A DNA stretch of 64,000 nucleotides. It comes from RGDT01 sp964630925. Its GTDB lineage: Bacteria; Planctomycetota; Planctomycetia; Gemmatales; Gemmataceae. The notes below the pieces were generated by a model. It was given only the letters and a program-made list of their open reading frames with translations. It had not been told where the DNA came from and searched no databases. This document shows, one piece after another, positions 8,737 to 17,474 of the stretch. Location of the stretch: assembly GCA_964630925.1 (NCBI GenBank), contig CAZVZK010000028.1, forward strand, positions 16,003-80,002. Direction: 5' to 3'. The position numbers and the translations under genes are program-made. Within the stretch, counting starts at the first letter, position 1; each line of letters starts with the position of its first letter.

Positions 8737-9663
8737 ATGTCCGAGAGCGTCCTCCTGCGAGCGCTCCACGCCGAGCCGGCGGACCACACCGCCCGGCTGG
8801 CCCTCGCCGACTGGCTGGAGGAGCAGGGCCGCGACGGCCAGGCCGAGCTGACACGCCTGCACGTCCGCCAGCTCCAGGGCGTCGGCACCCTCAAGGAGCT
8901 GAACCGCATCAACGCCCTGCTGCGAGGCGGAGACCTCCCCGTCGTCCCGGAGGTGTCCAACGCACTCGGCATGCGTTTCGCCCTCATCCCTGCGGGGTCG
9001 TTCCACACCAAGATGGGCCGCGGCATCACCCTGACGCGGCCGTTCTACCTCGGCATCCACGAGGTGACGCAGCAGCAGTTCCGCGCCATCATGGGCACCA
9101 ACCCCAGCTACTTCAACGCGCGGCGCGCTGTCTGCAAGGGGCAGCCGACCGGCCGCTTCCCCGTCGATCAGGTGACCTGGGTCGAGGCCGTGGAGTTCTG
9201 CCGCCGCCTCACGGAACGCGACAGGGGCCGCGTGTACCGCCTGCCGTCCGAGGCGGAGTGGGAGCGGGGCTGCCGGGCCGGGGCGGCCCACCTCCAGACC
9301 TTCCACACCGGCAAGACACTGGGGCCCCTGGCCAACTACCAGGGCAGCTACGGCGGCCGCAAGTGGCCGTACCTGGAACGCACCTCGCCGGTGGGCGACT
9401 ACCCGCCGAACGCCTTCGGGCTGTATGACATGCATGGGAATGTCTGGGAGTGGTGCAGCGACTGGTTCGACGTGCGTCAGGCCGACGGCACCGACCCGGC
9501 CGGGCCGGAGCGCGGCACCGAGCGAACGGTGCGTGGCGGGTGCTGGAAGGGGATCGCCGAGGCGTGCTGGACGGGCTACCGCATCGGCAACGACCCGGAT
9601 GAGCGCAGCTACCACGAGGGGTTCCGCGTCGCCCTGGATTGGCCCGCCGGAGGAGATACATGA
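8737..9663 (+). CDS. TIGR02996 domain + FGE-sulfatase fold protein, copy 2
   Basis: A 308-aa tandem paralogue of the gene upstream. The first ~55 residues are almost identical (VLLRALHAEPADHTARLALA, WLEEQGRDGQAELTRLHVRQ), followed by an FGE fold with RLPSEAEWERGCRAGA, LYDMHGNVWEWCSDW and RTVRGGCWKG. The second FGE cysteine is conserved (AEAC); the first is glycine. It starts 14 nt after the previous stop and its own stop overlaps the AtuA-related gene by ATGA (9660-9663). The high similarity of the N-terminal halves compared with the more divergent catalytic halves suggests duplication with homogenisation of the 5' end (inference). Confidence 0.88.
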   Translation: MSESVLLRALHAEPADHTARLALADWLEEQGRDGQAELTRLHVRQLQGVGTLKELNRINALLRGGDLPVVPEVSNALGMRFALIPAGSFHTKMGRGITLTRPFYLGIHEVTQQQFRAIMGTNPSYFNARRAVCKGQPTGRFPVDQVTWVEAVEFCRRLTERDRGRVYRLPSEAEWERGCRAGAAHLQTFHTGKTLGPLANYQGSYGGRKWPYLERTSPVGDYPPNAFGLYDMHGNVWEWCSDWFDVRQADGTDPAGPERGTERTVRGGCWKGIAEACWTGYRIGNDPDERSYHEGFRVALDWPAGGDT

Positions 9664-9998
9664 CGACACTCTCCGAGATCGCCCACGGCCGCAGCGGCGA
9701 CAAGGGCGACCACGCCAACGTCGCCGTCATCGCGTACACCGAGGCCGGCTTCGCCTGGCTACGCGACAACCTCACCGCCGAACGCGTGGCCGCGTACTTC
9801 GCGCCCCTGGGGCCGTCGTCCGTGGAGCGGTACGAGGCGGCCAACGTCCTGGCGTTCAACTTCGTGCTACGGGGCGTGCTGGCGGGCGGGGCGAGCCGGT
9901 CGCTCCGCTCGGACACGCAGGGGAAAACGCTGGCCCTGGCGCTGCTCCGCATGCCAGTGGAGATCGCGGACATCGCGGACATGAGGAGGCGGCCATGA
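9660..9998 (+). CDS. AtuA-related protein (small AtuA C-terminal-like domain)
   Basis: A 112-aa protein beginning LSEIAHGRSGDKGDHANVAV, the signature of the domain that forms the C-terminus of AtuA (acyclic terpene utilisation) and often occurs alone beside acyl-CoA carboxylase or enoyl-CoA hydratase genes. The large N-terminal DUF1446 part is not in this window. GGAGGAG precedes the ATG, which overlaps the previous stop (ATGA); the 3' end overlaps the enoyl-CoA hydratase start in the same way. Its biochemical role is not established; the context points to catabolism of branched acyl-CoA. Confidence 0.82.
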   Translation: MTTLSEIAHGRSGDKGDHANVAVIAYTEAGFAWLRDNLTAERVAAYFAPLGPSSVERYEAANVLAFNFVLRGVLAGGASRSLRSDTQGKTLALALLRMPVEIADIADMRRRP

Positions 9999-10777
9999 GC
10001 GAGCTGGTGCTGTACGAGGTGAAGGGGCCGGCGGCCGTGGTGACGATCAACCGCGCCGACCGGCGCAACGCCCTGAGCCGGGCGCTCATCGCCGCCATCG
10101 GCGAGGCGTTCGCGCGGGCCGAGGCCGACCTGTCGGCGCGGGCCATCATCCTCACCGGGGCGGGCAACGTCTTCTGCGCCGGGATGGACCTCGCGGAGCT
10201 GCAGGAGTCGGCCGGGGCGAGCGAGGACGAGTCGCCGGTCTGGGAGGACGCCTTGCGCCTGGCGGCGGTCTACGAGCGCATCTACCGCTGCCCCAAGCCG
10301 ACCATCGCCGCCGTCAACGGCGCCGCCGTCGCCGGCGGCGCCGGGCTGACGACGGTCTGCGACCTGTGCGTCTGCGTGCCGGAGGCCAAGTTCGGCTACC
10401 CCGAGGTCCGCCGCGGGCTGGTGGCCGCGATGGTGATGCCTCACCTGATGCGCCACGTCGGCGAGCGCATGGCCCGCTGGCTCCTGCTGACGGGCGAGCT
10501 GATCACCGCGGCCGAGGCGGAGCGCGCCGGGCTGGTGAATGCCGTGGTGAGCGCCGACAAGCTGATGGAGACGGCGCTGGCGTGGGCGCGTTCGACGGCG
10601 GAGGGCGGCCCGAAGGCGCTGGCGTTGACGAAGGACCTGCTGGTGCGCTTCTCGCGGCAGGCGTTGTCCGTGGAGGAGGCCGCGCGGGCGAGCGCCGCGC
10701 CGCGCCTCACCGACGAGTGCCGCCAGGGCCTCGCCGCATTCTTCGCCAAGAAGCCGCTGCCCTGGGCGCCCGGATGA
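9995..10777 (+). CDS. Enoyl-CoA hydratase/isomerase
   Basis: A 260-aa crotonase-family enzyme. Oxyanion-hole motifs are present: FCAGMDLAELQ near residue 60 and NGAAVAGGAGLTTVCDL near 110. PKPTIAAVNG and FGYPEVRRGLV are typical. Crotonases hydrate or isomerise 2-enoyl-CoA thioesters in the cytoplasm. Pairing with an AtuA-related protein suggests a methylglutaconyl- or geranyl-type CoA substrate, as in leucine or acyclic terpene catabolism (inference). It is the last gene of the overlapping run 8737-10777. Confidence 0.88.
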   Translation: MSELVLYEVKGPAAVVTINRADRRNALSRALIAAIGEAFARAEADLSARAIILTGAGNVFCAGMDLAELQESAGASEDESPVWEDALRLAAVYERIYRCPKPTIAAVNGAAVAGGAGLTTVCDLCVCVPEAKFGYPEVRRGLVAAMVMPHLMRHVGERMARWLLLTGELITAAEAERAGLVNAVVSADKLMETALAWARSTAEGGPKALALTKDLLVRFSRQALSVEEAARASAAPRLTDECRQGLAAFFAKKPLPWAPG

Positions 10778-10799
10778 TTTCATCCCTCGGCGTTCGAGC

Positions 10800-10925
10800 G
10801 CCCAGGGTTCGCCGAGCCTCACCCAGGGCTACCAGGGTCTCGCCGAAGGGGCTCGAAGACCCGGCTGTTGGAGCCGCTTCGGCGACGTTTCCGTAGCCCA
10901 GGGTGAGGCTCCGCGAACCCTGGGC
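10800..10925. repeat. Long inverted repeat between convergent genes; member of a dispersed family
   Basis: Two 33-nt arms, 10800-10832 and 10893-10925, are inverted copies with 2 mismatches (left arm begins GCCCAGGGTTCGCC). The 60-nt centre contains CTGTTGGAGCCGCTTCGGCG. The centre plus right arm (10861-10924) recur in diverged form at 34335-34404. It sits between the convergent hydratase (+) and ileS (-) genes, where it could serve as a bidirectional terminator. Confidence 0.8.
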
Positions 10926-10943
10926 GTCTGGGCGTCGGCTTCT

Positions 10944-13900
10944 TCACGGCGCTCGTTTCGCCAGCGACACCGACAGCCCCTTGATCTCCGTCTCCGTCAC
11001 CGCGCCCGGCGCCGTCGTGGCCCGCCCGCCCACCGCCAACGTCTCCTCCGCGATGTACGCCCAGTGCGTGTTGATTGCCGCGTCAAGCTCGCCCGACGCC
11101 TCCAGGTACAGCGTGATGCGGTCCTCCATCTGCAGGCCCGCCTTCTTGCGTGCGTTCTGCACCTGGCGCACCACGTCGCGGGCCATGCCCAGCGCCGCCA
11201 GCTCCGGCGTGATCCGCGTGTCGATGGCCACCTGCGTCTTGCGGTCCTCGACGCCGGCCCACCCCTCCGCCGCCTTCCACGTCAGGAGGACGTCGTCCGG
11301 CCGGAACTCCAGCCCGCCCAGGGTGAACGGCGCGCCCGCGTCCTTCAGCTCCGCCAGGGCGGACTTGTCGGCCGCCGCGATGGCCGCGTTGGCGTCCGGG
11401 ATGCGCGGGCCGAACCGCCCCTGGTTCTTCGTGTTCAGCCGCGCGTCGGCGGTCACGAGCGTCCCGTCGTACAGTGTGACCTTCTGCACGTTCAGCTCGT
11501 CCGCGATGAGATCGGCGAAACGCTCCACGGCTCGGCGGTCCGCCTCCCCTGCCTTGTCAGGAGCCGGCCTCACCCGCAGCTCGGCCACCACCTGACGCAC
11601 CTTGATGCCGGCGTTGTTGCGGGCGGCGAGCCCCAGCGAGACCAGGCGGCGCACGGCGTCCATGTCGTCCACCAGCCCCTCATCGACGAGGGCATCGTCG
11701 GCCACGGGGTAATCGCACAGGTGGACGCTCTCAGGCACCGCCCCCTTGGCATACGCGTTGACCGCGAGGTTCTGATACAGCGTCTCCGCGAGGAACGGCA
11801 CCACGGGCGCGATGAGCTTGGTCAGCGTCAGCAGCGTCGCGTGCAGCGTCTGATACGCGGCCAACTTGTCTTCCGACACCCCGCTCGCATTCAGCCGGTC
11901 CTTGTTCCGGCGGATGTACCAGTTGCTCAGCGTGTCATCGACAAAGCGCTCCGCCGCCAGGCAGAACGACATCACGTCGTATTCCTCGAACGCCTTGCGG
12001 GCGCGTCCGATGAGCGTCTGCAAATGCCCCAACAGCCAACGATCCATGTCCGGCTTCGCCACGGCGGGCCCCGCCGGGTCGAACTGATCCAGCCGGGCCA
12101 GGTTGCAGAAGAAGGCGTAGGAGTTCCACAGCTTGAGGACGAAGCGAGAGCGCACCTCGTCCGCCGGACCGGGGCCGAGGTTCACGTTCGACGCCGGCGG
12201 CTGGCGGCAGAACATCCAGCGGATCACGTCCGCGCCGATGGCGTCGTAGTGGCCCTTCAGCACGTCCACCGGCTTGCCTTCCAGCGTGATGCGGTCCTCG
12301 AACACCTTCTTGTACTTCGCCGGCAGCTCCTTCTTCGCCTGATCCTCGACGGACAGCTTCGCGGAGCGGCAGACGAAGAGGTCGTACCCCGAATCGGCCG
12401 CGCCGTTGAACTCGATGGAGTTACCCTTCGACTTGCTCATCTCCGCGCCGCTCTGATCGCGCACCATCCCGTGGCCGAGCAGCACCTTAAACGGCGCGCG
12501 GTTCTCCATCATCGTGGACATGGCCAGGATGGCGTAGAACCAGTTGCGGAACTGGCCGGGGAAGCACTCCGTGATGAAGTCCGCCGGGAACCACTTCTCC
12601 CACTCGGCCCGGTCCCGGTTGTAGTACATCGTGGAGTACGGCACGATGCCGGCGTCGAGCCAGGGGTTGCCCACGTCCGGGATGCGCGACATCAGGTTGC
12701 CGCTCTTGGGATTGCGGATCTTCACCTTGTCGATGAACGGCCGGTGCGGCGTCTTGCCCTCGAACGCCTCCCACCCCTCGACGGCACGCGACTTCAGCTC
12801 CTCGTATCCGCCGATGACCTCGAAATCACCGGTCTCCTCGTCCACCCAGATCGGCAGCGCCAGGCCCCAGAACCGCTTCTTGGAGATCATCCAATCGCCC
12901 ATGTTCCACAGCCAGTCGCGCTCGCGCGCCTGCCCGCTGATCTCCGGCGGCAGGAACGTCACCTGCTTCACCACGTTCATGATGTCGCCGCGGAACCCCT
13001 CCTCGGTGTTCCGCGGCCCCATGTTGATGAACCACTCATCGACCAGGCGATACAGTAGCTCCGTCTTGCACCGCCAGCAGTGCGGGTAGCGGTGGACGTA
13101 CCGCTCCGTGGCGAACAGCTTGCCCGACGCCTTGAGCAGCTCGAAGACCGCCTCAGCCGTCGCCGGGTCCGCCGCGCTCTTGCCCGTCAGCGAGCCGAAC
13201 CCATCCACGAAGCAGCCGTCCTCGCCCAGCGGCGCGACCGGCGGCAACCCGTTGTCCTTGCCCCACTGGAAGTCGATCTGGCCGCAGCCGGGCGCCGTGT
13301 GGACGATGCCCGTGCCCTCGCCCTCCGTCACGTCACCGCCGCCGCTGATCACCTTGTGGGCGTCCGCCGCGGATACGGCCCCCGCCCACTTGCGAGCCAG
13401 GGCGACGCGTGCGACCTCGTCGGGGAACCCGCCGGGGTGCTGTTGCGCCGGCAGGCCGTCGAACGGCCCCTCGTACGTCAGGCCGAGCAGGTCGGCGCCC
13501 TTGACCTCGCCGTCGATCTCGAAGCCGTCCTTGCCGGCCTTCTCCTTGAAGAGCTGCTCGATGGACTTGAGGTGCGGCACCCCGTCGAGCCAGGGCTTCT
13601 TCGTCTTCGCCCCGGCGGCCGGCGCCCCCGCCTCGTCCTCATCGCCGCCGCCCCCGGCGTCCCCGCCCTCCATGCGGTTCAGCTTGAACGCCCCTTTGGC
13701 GACGTAATACACCTCGCCCTTGAGCTTCACACGCAGGTACGTCAGATCCGGGTTGACCGCCGCCCCGACGTTGCTCGTCAGCGTCCACGGCGTCGTCGTC
13801 CACACGAGGAGGTTCTCGCCGGGCCTGTCCTTGAGCGGCAGCTTGAGGAACACCGCCCTGTGTTCGACCAGCCTGTACCCCTCCTTGATCTCCTGCTCGC

Positions 13901-14534
13901 TGATGCCGACGCCGCAGCGGCCGCACCAGGGCATGGCGTCGTAGCCCTTGTAGACGAGGCCCTTGTGGTGGCACTTCTTGAGGAAGGCCCAGATCGTGTA
14001 GTTGTTCTCCTCCGCCATCGTGAAGTACGACTTCCGCTCGCCCGCCGGCTTCTGCCAGTCGGCGTCGGTGCGGTCCCAGTCCATCCAGTACCCCAGCCGG
14101 ATCGACTGGTTGGTCTGCACGCGGGCGAACTTGTCCACGCGGTCCTTGCAGAGCTGGACGAAGTGGGCGATGCTGGCGTCGCGGTCACCCTCGACGAGGT
14201 TCTCGATGTCGCGTTTGCTCTTCAGCTCGAGCGCCTTCTCGACCTCGACCTCGACCCACAGCCCCTGGCAGTCGAAGCCGTTCTGGTAGCGCAGCCTCTG
14301 CCCAAGCATGGCGTGGTAGCGCTGGTAGGCGTCCTTGTAGGTGCGCCCCCAGGCGTGATGCACGCCCATCGGGTTGTTGGCGGTGATGGGGCCGTCGAGG
14401 AAGGACCAGCGCGGGCCGTTCGCGTTCTTGGCCATCAGCTTCTGGAACGCCTGGATCTCGTCCCAGAGCTGGAGGATGAGGCGTTCCTGCTGGGGGAAGT
14501 CCACCTTCTGGGTCTCGACCTTCTCGAACGGCAT
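10944..14534 (-). CDS. ileS: Isoleucyl-tRNA synthetase (divergent bacterial type)
   Basis: A 1196-aa class I aminoacyl-tRNA synthetase that charges tRNA-Ile in the cytoplasm. The HIGH-type signature appears as NNPMGVHHAWGR near residues 52-63 and the second ATP signature as EMSKSKGNS. Editing-domain features (WTTTPWTLTSNVGAAVN) and a tRNA-binding anticodon domain follow. It is longer than E. coli IleRS (~940 aa), partly through an acidic/Gly-rich insertion (GGDAGGGGDEDEAGAPAAG) in the editing region. GAGGAGAGGCC precedes the ATG at 14534. The HHAWG variant belongs to a family also annotated simply as class I tRNA ligase; the isoleucine assignment rests on overall resemblance and motif order. 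Confidence 0.88.
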   Translation of the reverse strand: MPFEKVETQKVDFPQQERLILQLWDEIQAFQKLMAKNANGPRWSFLDGPITANNPMGVHHAWGRTYKDAYQRYHAMLGQRLRYQNGFDCQGLWVEVEVEKALELKSKRDIENLVEGDRDASIAHFVQLCKDRVDKFARVQTNQSIRLGYWMDWDRTDADWQKPAGERKSYFTMAEENNYTIWAFLKKCHHKGLVYKGYDAMPWCGRCGVGISEQEIKEGYRLVEHRAVFLKLPLKDRPGENLLVWTTTPWTLTSNVGAAVNPDLTYLRVKLKGEVYYVAKGAFKLNRMEGGDAGGGGDEDEAGAPAAGAKTKKPWLDGVPHLKSIEQLFKEKAGKDGFEIDGEVKGADLLGLTYEGPFDGLPAQQHPGGFPDEVARVALARKWAGAVSAADAHKVISGGGDVTEGEGTGIVHTAPGCGQIDFQWGKDNGLPPVAPLGEDGCFVDGFGSLTGKSAADPATAEAVFELLKASGKLFATERYVHRYPHCWRCKTELLYRLVDEWFINMGPRNTEEGFRGDIMNVVKQVTFLPPEISGQARERDWLWNMGDWMISKKRFWGLALPIWVDEETGDFEVIGGYEELKSRAVEGWEAFEGKTPHRPFIDKVKIRNPKSGNLMSRIPDVGNPWLDAGIVPYSTMYYNRDRAEWEKWFPADFITECFPGQFRNWFYAILAMSTMMENRAPFKVLLGHGMVRDQSGAEMSKSKGNSIEFNGAADSGYDLFVCRSAKLSVEDQAKKELPAKYKKVFEDRITLEGKPVDVLKGHYDAIGADVIRWMFCRQPPASNVNLGPGPADEVRSRFVLKLWNSYAFFCNLARLDQFDPAGPAVAKPDMDRWLLGHLQTLIGRARKAFEEYDVMSFCLAAERFVDDTLSNWYIRRNKDRLNASGVSEDKLAAYQTLHATLLTLTKLIAPVVPFLAETLYQNLAVNAYAKGAVPESVHLCDYPVADDALVDEGLVDDMDAVRRLVSLGLAARNNAGIKVRQVVAELRVRPAPDKAGEADRRAVERFADLIADELNVQKVTLYDGTLVTADARLNTKNQGRFGPRIPDANAAIAAADKSALAELKDAGAPFTLGGLEFRPDDVLLTWKAAEGWAGVEDRKTQVAIDTRITPELAALGMARDVVRQVQNARKKAGLQMEDRITLYLEASGELDAAINTHWAYIAEETLAVGGRATTAPGAVTETEIKGLSVSLAKRAP

Positions 14535-14629
14535 GGCCTCTCCTCGCGGGGCGCGTCACGGCATATCGGGTATCTTATCGGGGGGTGCTCTGCCCGTTCA
14601 GACGGCGGGCCGGGGATGGAGGTTCGGTC

Positions 14630-15220
14630 ATGGCGTACGCGCTCCTCTGGCCCGCCCTCAGCGTCGCGCTCGTCGTCGCCGCCTACGCCGGCGTCGGCCC
14701 ACGCCTCTTCGGCAAACGCCCCGACGGCTCGCTCCCCTGGTGGTCGTGGCTCCTCAACGGCCCGATCATCCTCCTGGCGTGGTCCGTCTGGCACCTGTGG
14801 CGTCCGTTCGGCGGGCCGTGCGCCCACGAGGTCGCCCCCGGCATCTGGCTCGGACGGCGCCCCTTCGCCCGCGACCTCCCGCCCGGCGTCGCCGTCGTCG
14901 ATCTCGTCGCCGAATTGCCCGCCGCCTGGGGCGTTCCGAAAGGCCGGATGTATCTGTGCCTCCCCACGCTCGACGCGATGGCGCCGTCGGCGGAGGACCT
15001 CCGGGCGATTTCGGCCATCGAGGGGCCGGTGTACATCCACTGCGCCCAGGGCCGGGGACGCTCGGCGGCCGCCGTGGCGGCCTTGCTCCTCGCACGCGGC
15101 CTCGCAGCGACGCCCGAGGAGGCGGTGCGCCTGTTGAAGTCGAAGCGGCCCGGCGTTCGTGTCAACGGGCGGCAGATGCGTCGTCTGCGCGAGCTCTTCC
15201 CAGGCGAGCGGGCCCGGTAA
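14630..15220 (+). CDS. Membrane-anchored dual-specificity protein phosphatase
   Basis: A 196-aa protein with two hydrophobic N-terminal segments (~3-24 and ~45-62) and a cysteine-phosphatase domain. The signature HCAQGRGRS (CX5R, catalytic Cys near residue 139) is in the usual context of VYIHC...AAAVAALLLA. Such enzymes dephosphorylate Tyr/Ser/Thr residues or phospholipids, and related forms occur beside lipid-biosynthesis genes. Here it lies between ileS and the third TIGR02996-FGE gene, divergent from ileS. The catalytic domain is predicted cytoplasmic. Confidence 0.82.
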   Translation: MAYALLWPALSVALVVAAYAGVGPRLFGKRPDGSLPWWSWLLNGPIILLAWSVWHLWRPFGGPCAHEVAPGIWLGRRPFARDLPPGVAVVDLVAELPAAWGVPKGRMYLCLPTLDAMAPSAEDLRAISAIEGPVYIHCAQGRGRSAAAVAALLLARGLAATPEEAVRLLKSKRPGVRVNGRQMRRLRELFPGERAR

Positions 15221-15230
15221 GCGGCCCGAG

Positions 15231-15641
15231 TCACCCCACCCGCTCGTACTGGCCCGCGAACCGCGTCAGAACCTCGTCGGGGTTGAGGTTGAACATCGCC
15301 TTCCCCGTCGCCAGCCACCTCCCGCCACGGAGCACGAACAGCGCCGAGGCGTTGCGGAGATTCCCCACCGCCTCCACCCCCTCCATCTCACCGCCCTCGA
15401 CGGCCTCGAACGACAGCACCACCCCAGCCAGGGCGATCATCTCGCCGCTGGACCGGTCGCGGCCCAGCTCCAACGCCGGCTCCCACTCCAGCCCCGACCA
15501 GCGCAGCCCGCGCGGCTTCCCCGTCGCCGCCGCCGCCGCCAGGAACGCCGGCGCCAGCTCGCCGCGGTGGCCCTCGAACAGCCGCCGCGCCTCGGCCGGC
15601 CCCACGCGCCCACTACCAAACAGCCACGTCAGCCAGCTCAT
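15231..15641 (-). CDS. Conserved hypothetical protein
   Basis: A 136-aa protein with no recognised family. It begins MSWLTWLFGSGRVGPAEARR, followed by a helical region and a predicted mixed alpha/beta domain (GVVLSFEAVEGGEMEGVEAV, SALFVLRGGRWLATGKA). Its start codon overlaps the stop of the upstream TIGR02996-FGE gene (15638-15641), so the two are translationally coupled. The codon use matches neighbouring genes. Confidence 0.7.
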   Translation of the reverse strand: MSWLTWLFGSGRVGPAEARRLFEGHRGELAPAFLAAAAATGKPRGLRWSGLEWEPALELGRDRSSGEMIALAGVVLSFEAVEGGEMEGVEAVGNLRNASALFVLRGGRWLATGKAMFNLNPDEVLTRFAGQYERVG

Positions 15642-16633
15642 GTGGTGCCACCTGTCGGCACGGACATGGCCACCCGGCAGCCGTTGTAGTCGTGGCGGGC
15701 GTTCAGCGTGTTATGCCCGCGCAGCGCCGACCGGCACATGGCCGCGCCCGACGACCACCCCCCGCCCCGCAGCACACGCCGGCTCCCCGTCGCCGGGCCG
15801 GGCGGGTCGCTCTCCGGCGCCCCGGCGTAGTAATCGCGCTCGTACCAGTCCGCCACCCACTCCCAGATCGTCCCGTGCATGTCGTGCAGGCCGAACAGGT
15901 TCGCCGCGAACTCCCCCACCGGCCGCGGGTGCCCCATGCGCCGCCCGAAGTCGGCGTCCGCCCGCCGCAGCCGCGGCCCCACGGAGTACGCCGTCAGGCT
16001 GATGCAGCCTCGGCACGCGTACTCCCACTCGGCCTCCGTCGGCAGACGGTACTCACGCCCCGCCTTCCGCTCGGCCTTGCGGGCGGACAGCATGGCGAGG
16101 AACTCCTGGATGTCGTTGTACGACACGCTCTCCGCCGGCCACCGCCGCGTGTCGAAGCCCGCCACCTCGTCGCCGGCGGGGCCTTCGGGGCTGTAGTAGC
16201 TGGGGTTGTTCCCCGTCACCGCCTGCCACTGCTCCTGCGTGACGGGCGTGGCACTGAGGAAGAAAGGCCGCGTGATGCGCACCAGCCGGCGCGGCAGCTC
16301 GTCCTGCTGCTGCGGCCCCGCCGCCGTCCGCGACCCCATCCAGAACACACCCGCCGGGATGAGCACCATCCGCATCCCGACGGAGTTCTCGAACGAAGGC
16401 ACGCACGGCTTGATCCCCGACGCCAGCAACGCCCGCACCCGCTTCTCCAGCGGCGAGCGCAGACGCAGGCTCGGCTCCTCCCGCAGACGCACCTGCAGGC
16501 GCATCAGCTCGGCCCGGGCATCGAGGCCGTTCTCCTCCAGCCAGTCGGCGAGGACGTGCCACGTGTCCTGCGCCGACGGGTCGGCCAGGATCGCTTGCAG
16601 GAAATCGTCCTCGCGTGACATCGCCCAGGGCAT
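15638..16633 (-). CDS. TIGR02996 domain + FGE-sulfatase fold protein, copy 3
   Basis: A 331-aa protein: a TIGR02996-type N-terminus (FLQAILADPSAQDTWHVLAD, WLEENGLDARAELMRLQ), then an FGE fold (MRMVLIPAGVFWMGS, YRLPTEAEWEYACRG, LHDMHGTIWEWVADWYERDY). In the active-site segment the second FGE cysteine is retained (AAMC) but serine replaces the first. The start at 16633 is preferred over 16621 because GGAGG lies 12 nt upstream and a TACAAT -10 hexamer (16662-16657) is in register. It is more divergent than copies 1 and 2. Confidence 0.85.
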   Translation of the reverse strand: MPWAMSREDDFLQAILADPSAQDTWHVLADWLEENGLDARAELMRLQVRLREEPSLRLRSPLEKRVRALLASGIKPCVPSFENSVGMRMVLIPAGVFWMGSRTAAGPQQQDELPRRLVRITRPFFLSATPVTQEQWQAVTGNNPSYYSPEGPAGDEVAGFDTRRWPAESVSYNDIQEFLAMLSARKAERKAGREYRLPTEAEWEYACRGCISLTAYSVGPRLRRADADFGRRMGHPRPVGEFAANLFGLHDMHGTIWEWVADWYERDYYAGAPESDPPGPATGSRRVLRGGGWSSGAAMCRSALRGHNTLNARHDYNGCRVAMSVPTGGTT

Positions 16634-16656
16634 GGCTCGCGCGCACCTCCGGGGGG

Positions 16657-16662
16657 ATTGTA
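16657..16662 (-). promoter_or_regulatory. -10 hexamer TACAAT for the TIGR02996-FGE copy 3 operon
   Basis: TACAAT read on the minus strand ends 23 nt before the ATG at 16633, giving a predicted leader of about 17 nt that contains GGAGG. No clear -35 is visible. Confidence 0.5.
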
Positions 16663-16757
16663 CGGAGCGCGTCGCGGGATGTCGCGCATCGCTGCCGCCG
16701 CGATGAGCGGCTCCCCAGAACCCGGCTTTCATTTTCTCAAGCCCCGGCTAAGATTTG

Positions 16758-16786
16758 TTGACTTTGAACGAAGTGAAAGGTAGGAT
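16758..16786 (+). promoter_or_regulatory. Near-consensus sigma-70 type promoter
   Basis: TTGACT (16758-16763), a 17-nt spacer, then TAGGAT (16781-16786), 34 nt upstream of the DUF2089-like gene. The spacer carries the short palindrome CTTTGAACGAAGTGAAAG, a possible operator between the -35 and -10 boxes. The AT-rich stretch stands out in an otherwise GC-rich region. Confidence 0.65.
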
Positions 16787-16819
16787 GCGATTCATTGAAC
16801 ACCAGGATGGGGGTGGGGG

Positions 16820-17122
16820 ATGGAGCGCGTGCCGGGCTGGCTGGCGGGGCTGGACGACGACGACGTGCAATTCCTGCGGCGGTTCCTGCTCTGCTCGGGG
16901 TCGCTGAAGGAGCTGGCGGAGGGGTACGGCGTGTCGTACCCGACGCTGCGTGGCCGGCTCGACCGCCTGATCGCCAAGGTGCGGGCCGCCGAGGAGCCCG
17001 GCGCACGCGACGAGTTCGAACGCCGCCTGCGCGTGCTGGTGGCGGACGGCAAGGTGACGGCGGCCCTGGCCCGCGATCTGCTCGCGGCCCACCGCGCCTC
17101 CGTCGAGAAGAAGGAGAAATGA
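16820..17122 (+). CDS. DUF2089-like helix-turn-helix protein
   Basis: A 100-aa protein. Residues ~14-52 (FLRRFLLCSGSLKELAEGYG, VSYPTLRGRLDRLIAKV) form a sigma-4-like helix-turn-helix, as in DUF2089 proteins; the C-terminal half is helical and acidic. These are predicted transcription regulators, often encoded next to small membrane proteins. It stands directly downstream of the promoter at 16758, where autoregulation is plausible. It overlaps the next gene by ATGA (17119-17122). The ATG at 16820 has GGGGG upstream. Confidence 0.78.
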   Translation: MERVPGWLAGLDDDDVQFLRRFLLCSGSLKELAEGYGVSYPTLRGRLDRLIAKVRAAEEPGARDEFERRLRVLVADGKVTAALARDLLAAHRASVEKKEK

Positions 17123-17472
17123 CGATGGCCGAGCCGTGGTTCGATCCGATCCGCTGGGGCTGGCTGCCGGGGACGGCGCTGGGCGTGCTCGCCGGCGTGT
17201 GGGGCTCGCTGGCGGGCCTGTTGGCACAACGCTGGCCGAGCCTGGTGATCGCCTCGCTGTGGGTCTGGCTCCTCGGCTCCGCCGCCCTGCTGGTGACGGC
17301 CGTGGTGGCCCTGACGACGGGGCAGCCCTACGGTGTCTGGTACGGGCTCCTGCTGCCCGGCGTGCTGGGGACGACCCTCGGCGTGGTGTTCCTGCTGGTG
17401 CTGAGGCCTCAGTTCGACGCCCTCCGCCGCCTCGCCGAGGAACGCAAGATGCAGGCCCGCGACCTGGGGTGA
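17119..17472 (+). CDS. Small membrane protein, partner of the DUF2089-like regulator
   Basis: A 117-aa protein with three predicted transmembrane segments (~12-32, ~38-65, ~75-95: GTALGVLAGVWGSLAGLLAQ, LVIASLWVWLLGSAALLVTA, WYGLLLPGVLGTTLGVVFLL) and a short basic cytoplasmic tail. No family is recognised beyond its position, coupled to the DUF2089-like gene. It could act as membrane sensor or anchor for that regulator (inference). Confidence 0.72.
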   Translation: MTMAEPWFDPIRWGWLPGTALGVLAGVWGSLAGLLAQRWPSLVIASLWVWLLGSAALLVTAVVALTTGQPYGVWYGLLLPGVLGTTLGVVFLLVLRPQFDALRRLAEERKMQARDLG

Positions 17473-17474
17473 CG

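Noticed and set aside
7805..9663. Genuine formylglycine-generating enzymes for sulfatases
   Set aside because: The first catalytic cysteine is replaced by glycine and no sulfatase gene is present.
11064..15137. Long plus-strand frames opposite ileS
   Set aside because: They are Arg/Val/Leu-rich antisense shadows; ileS on the minus strand has full synthetase signatures.
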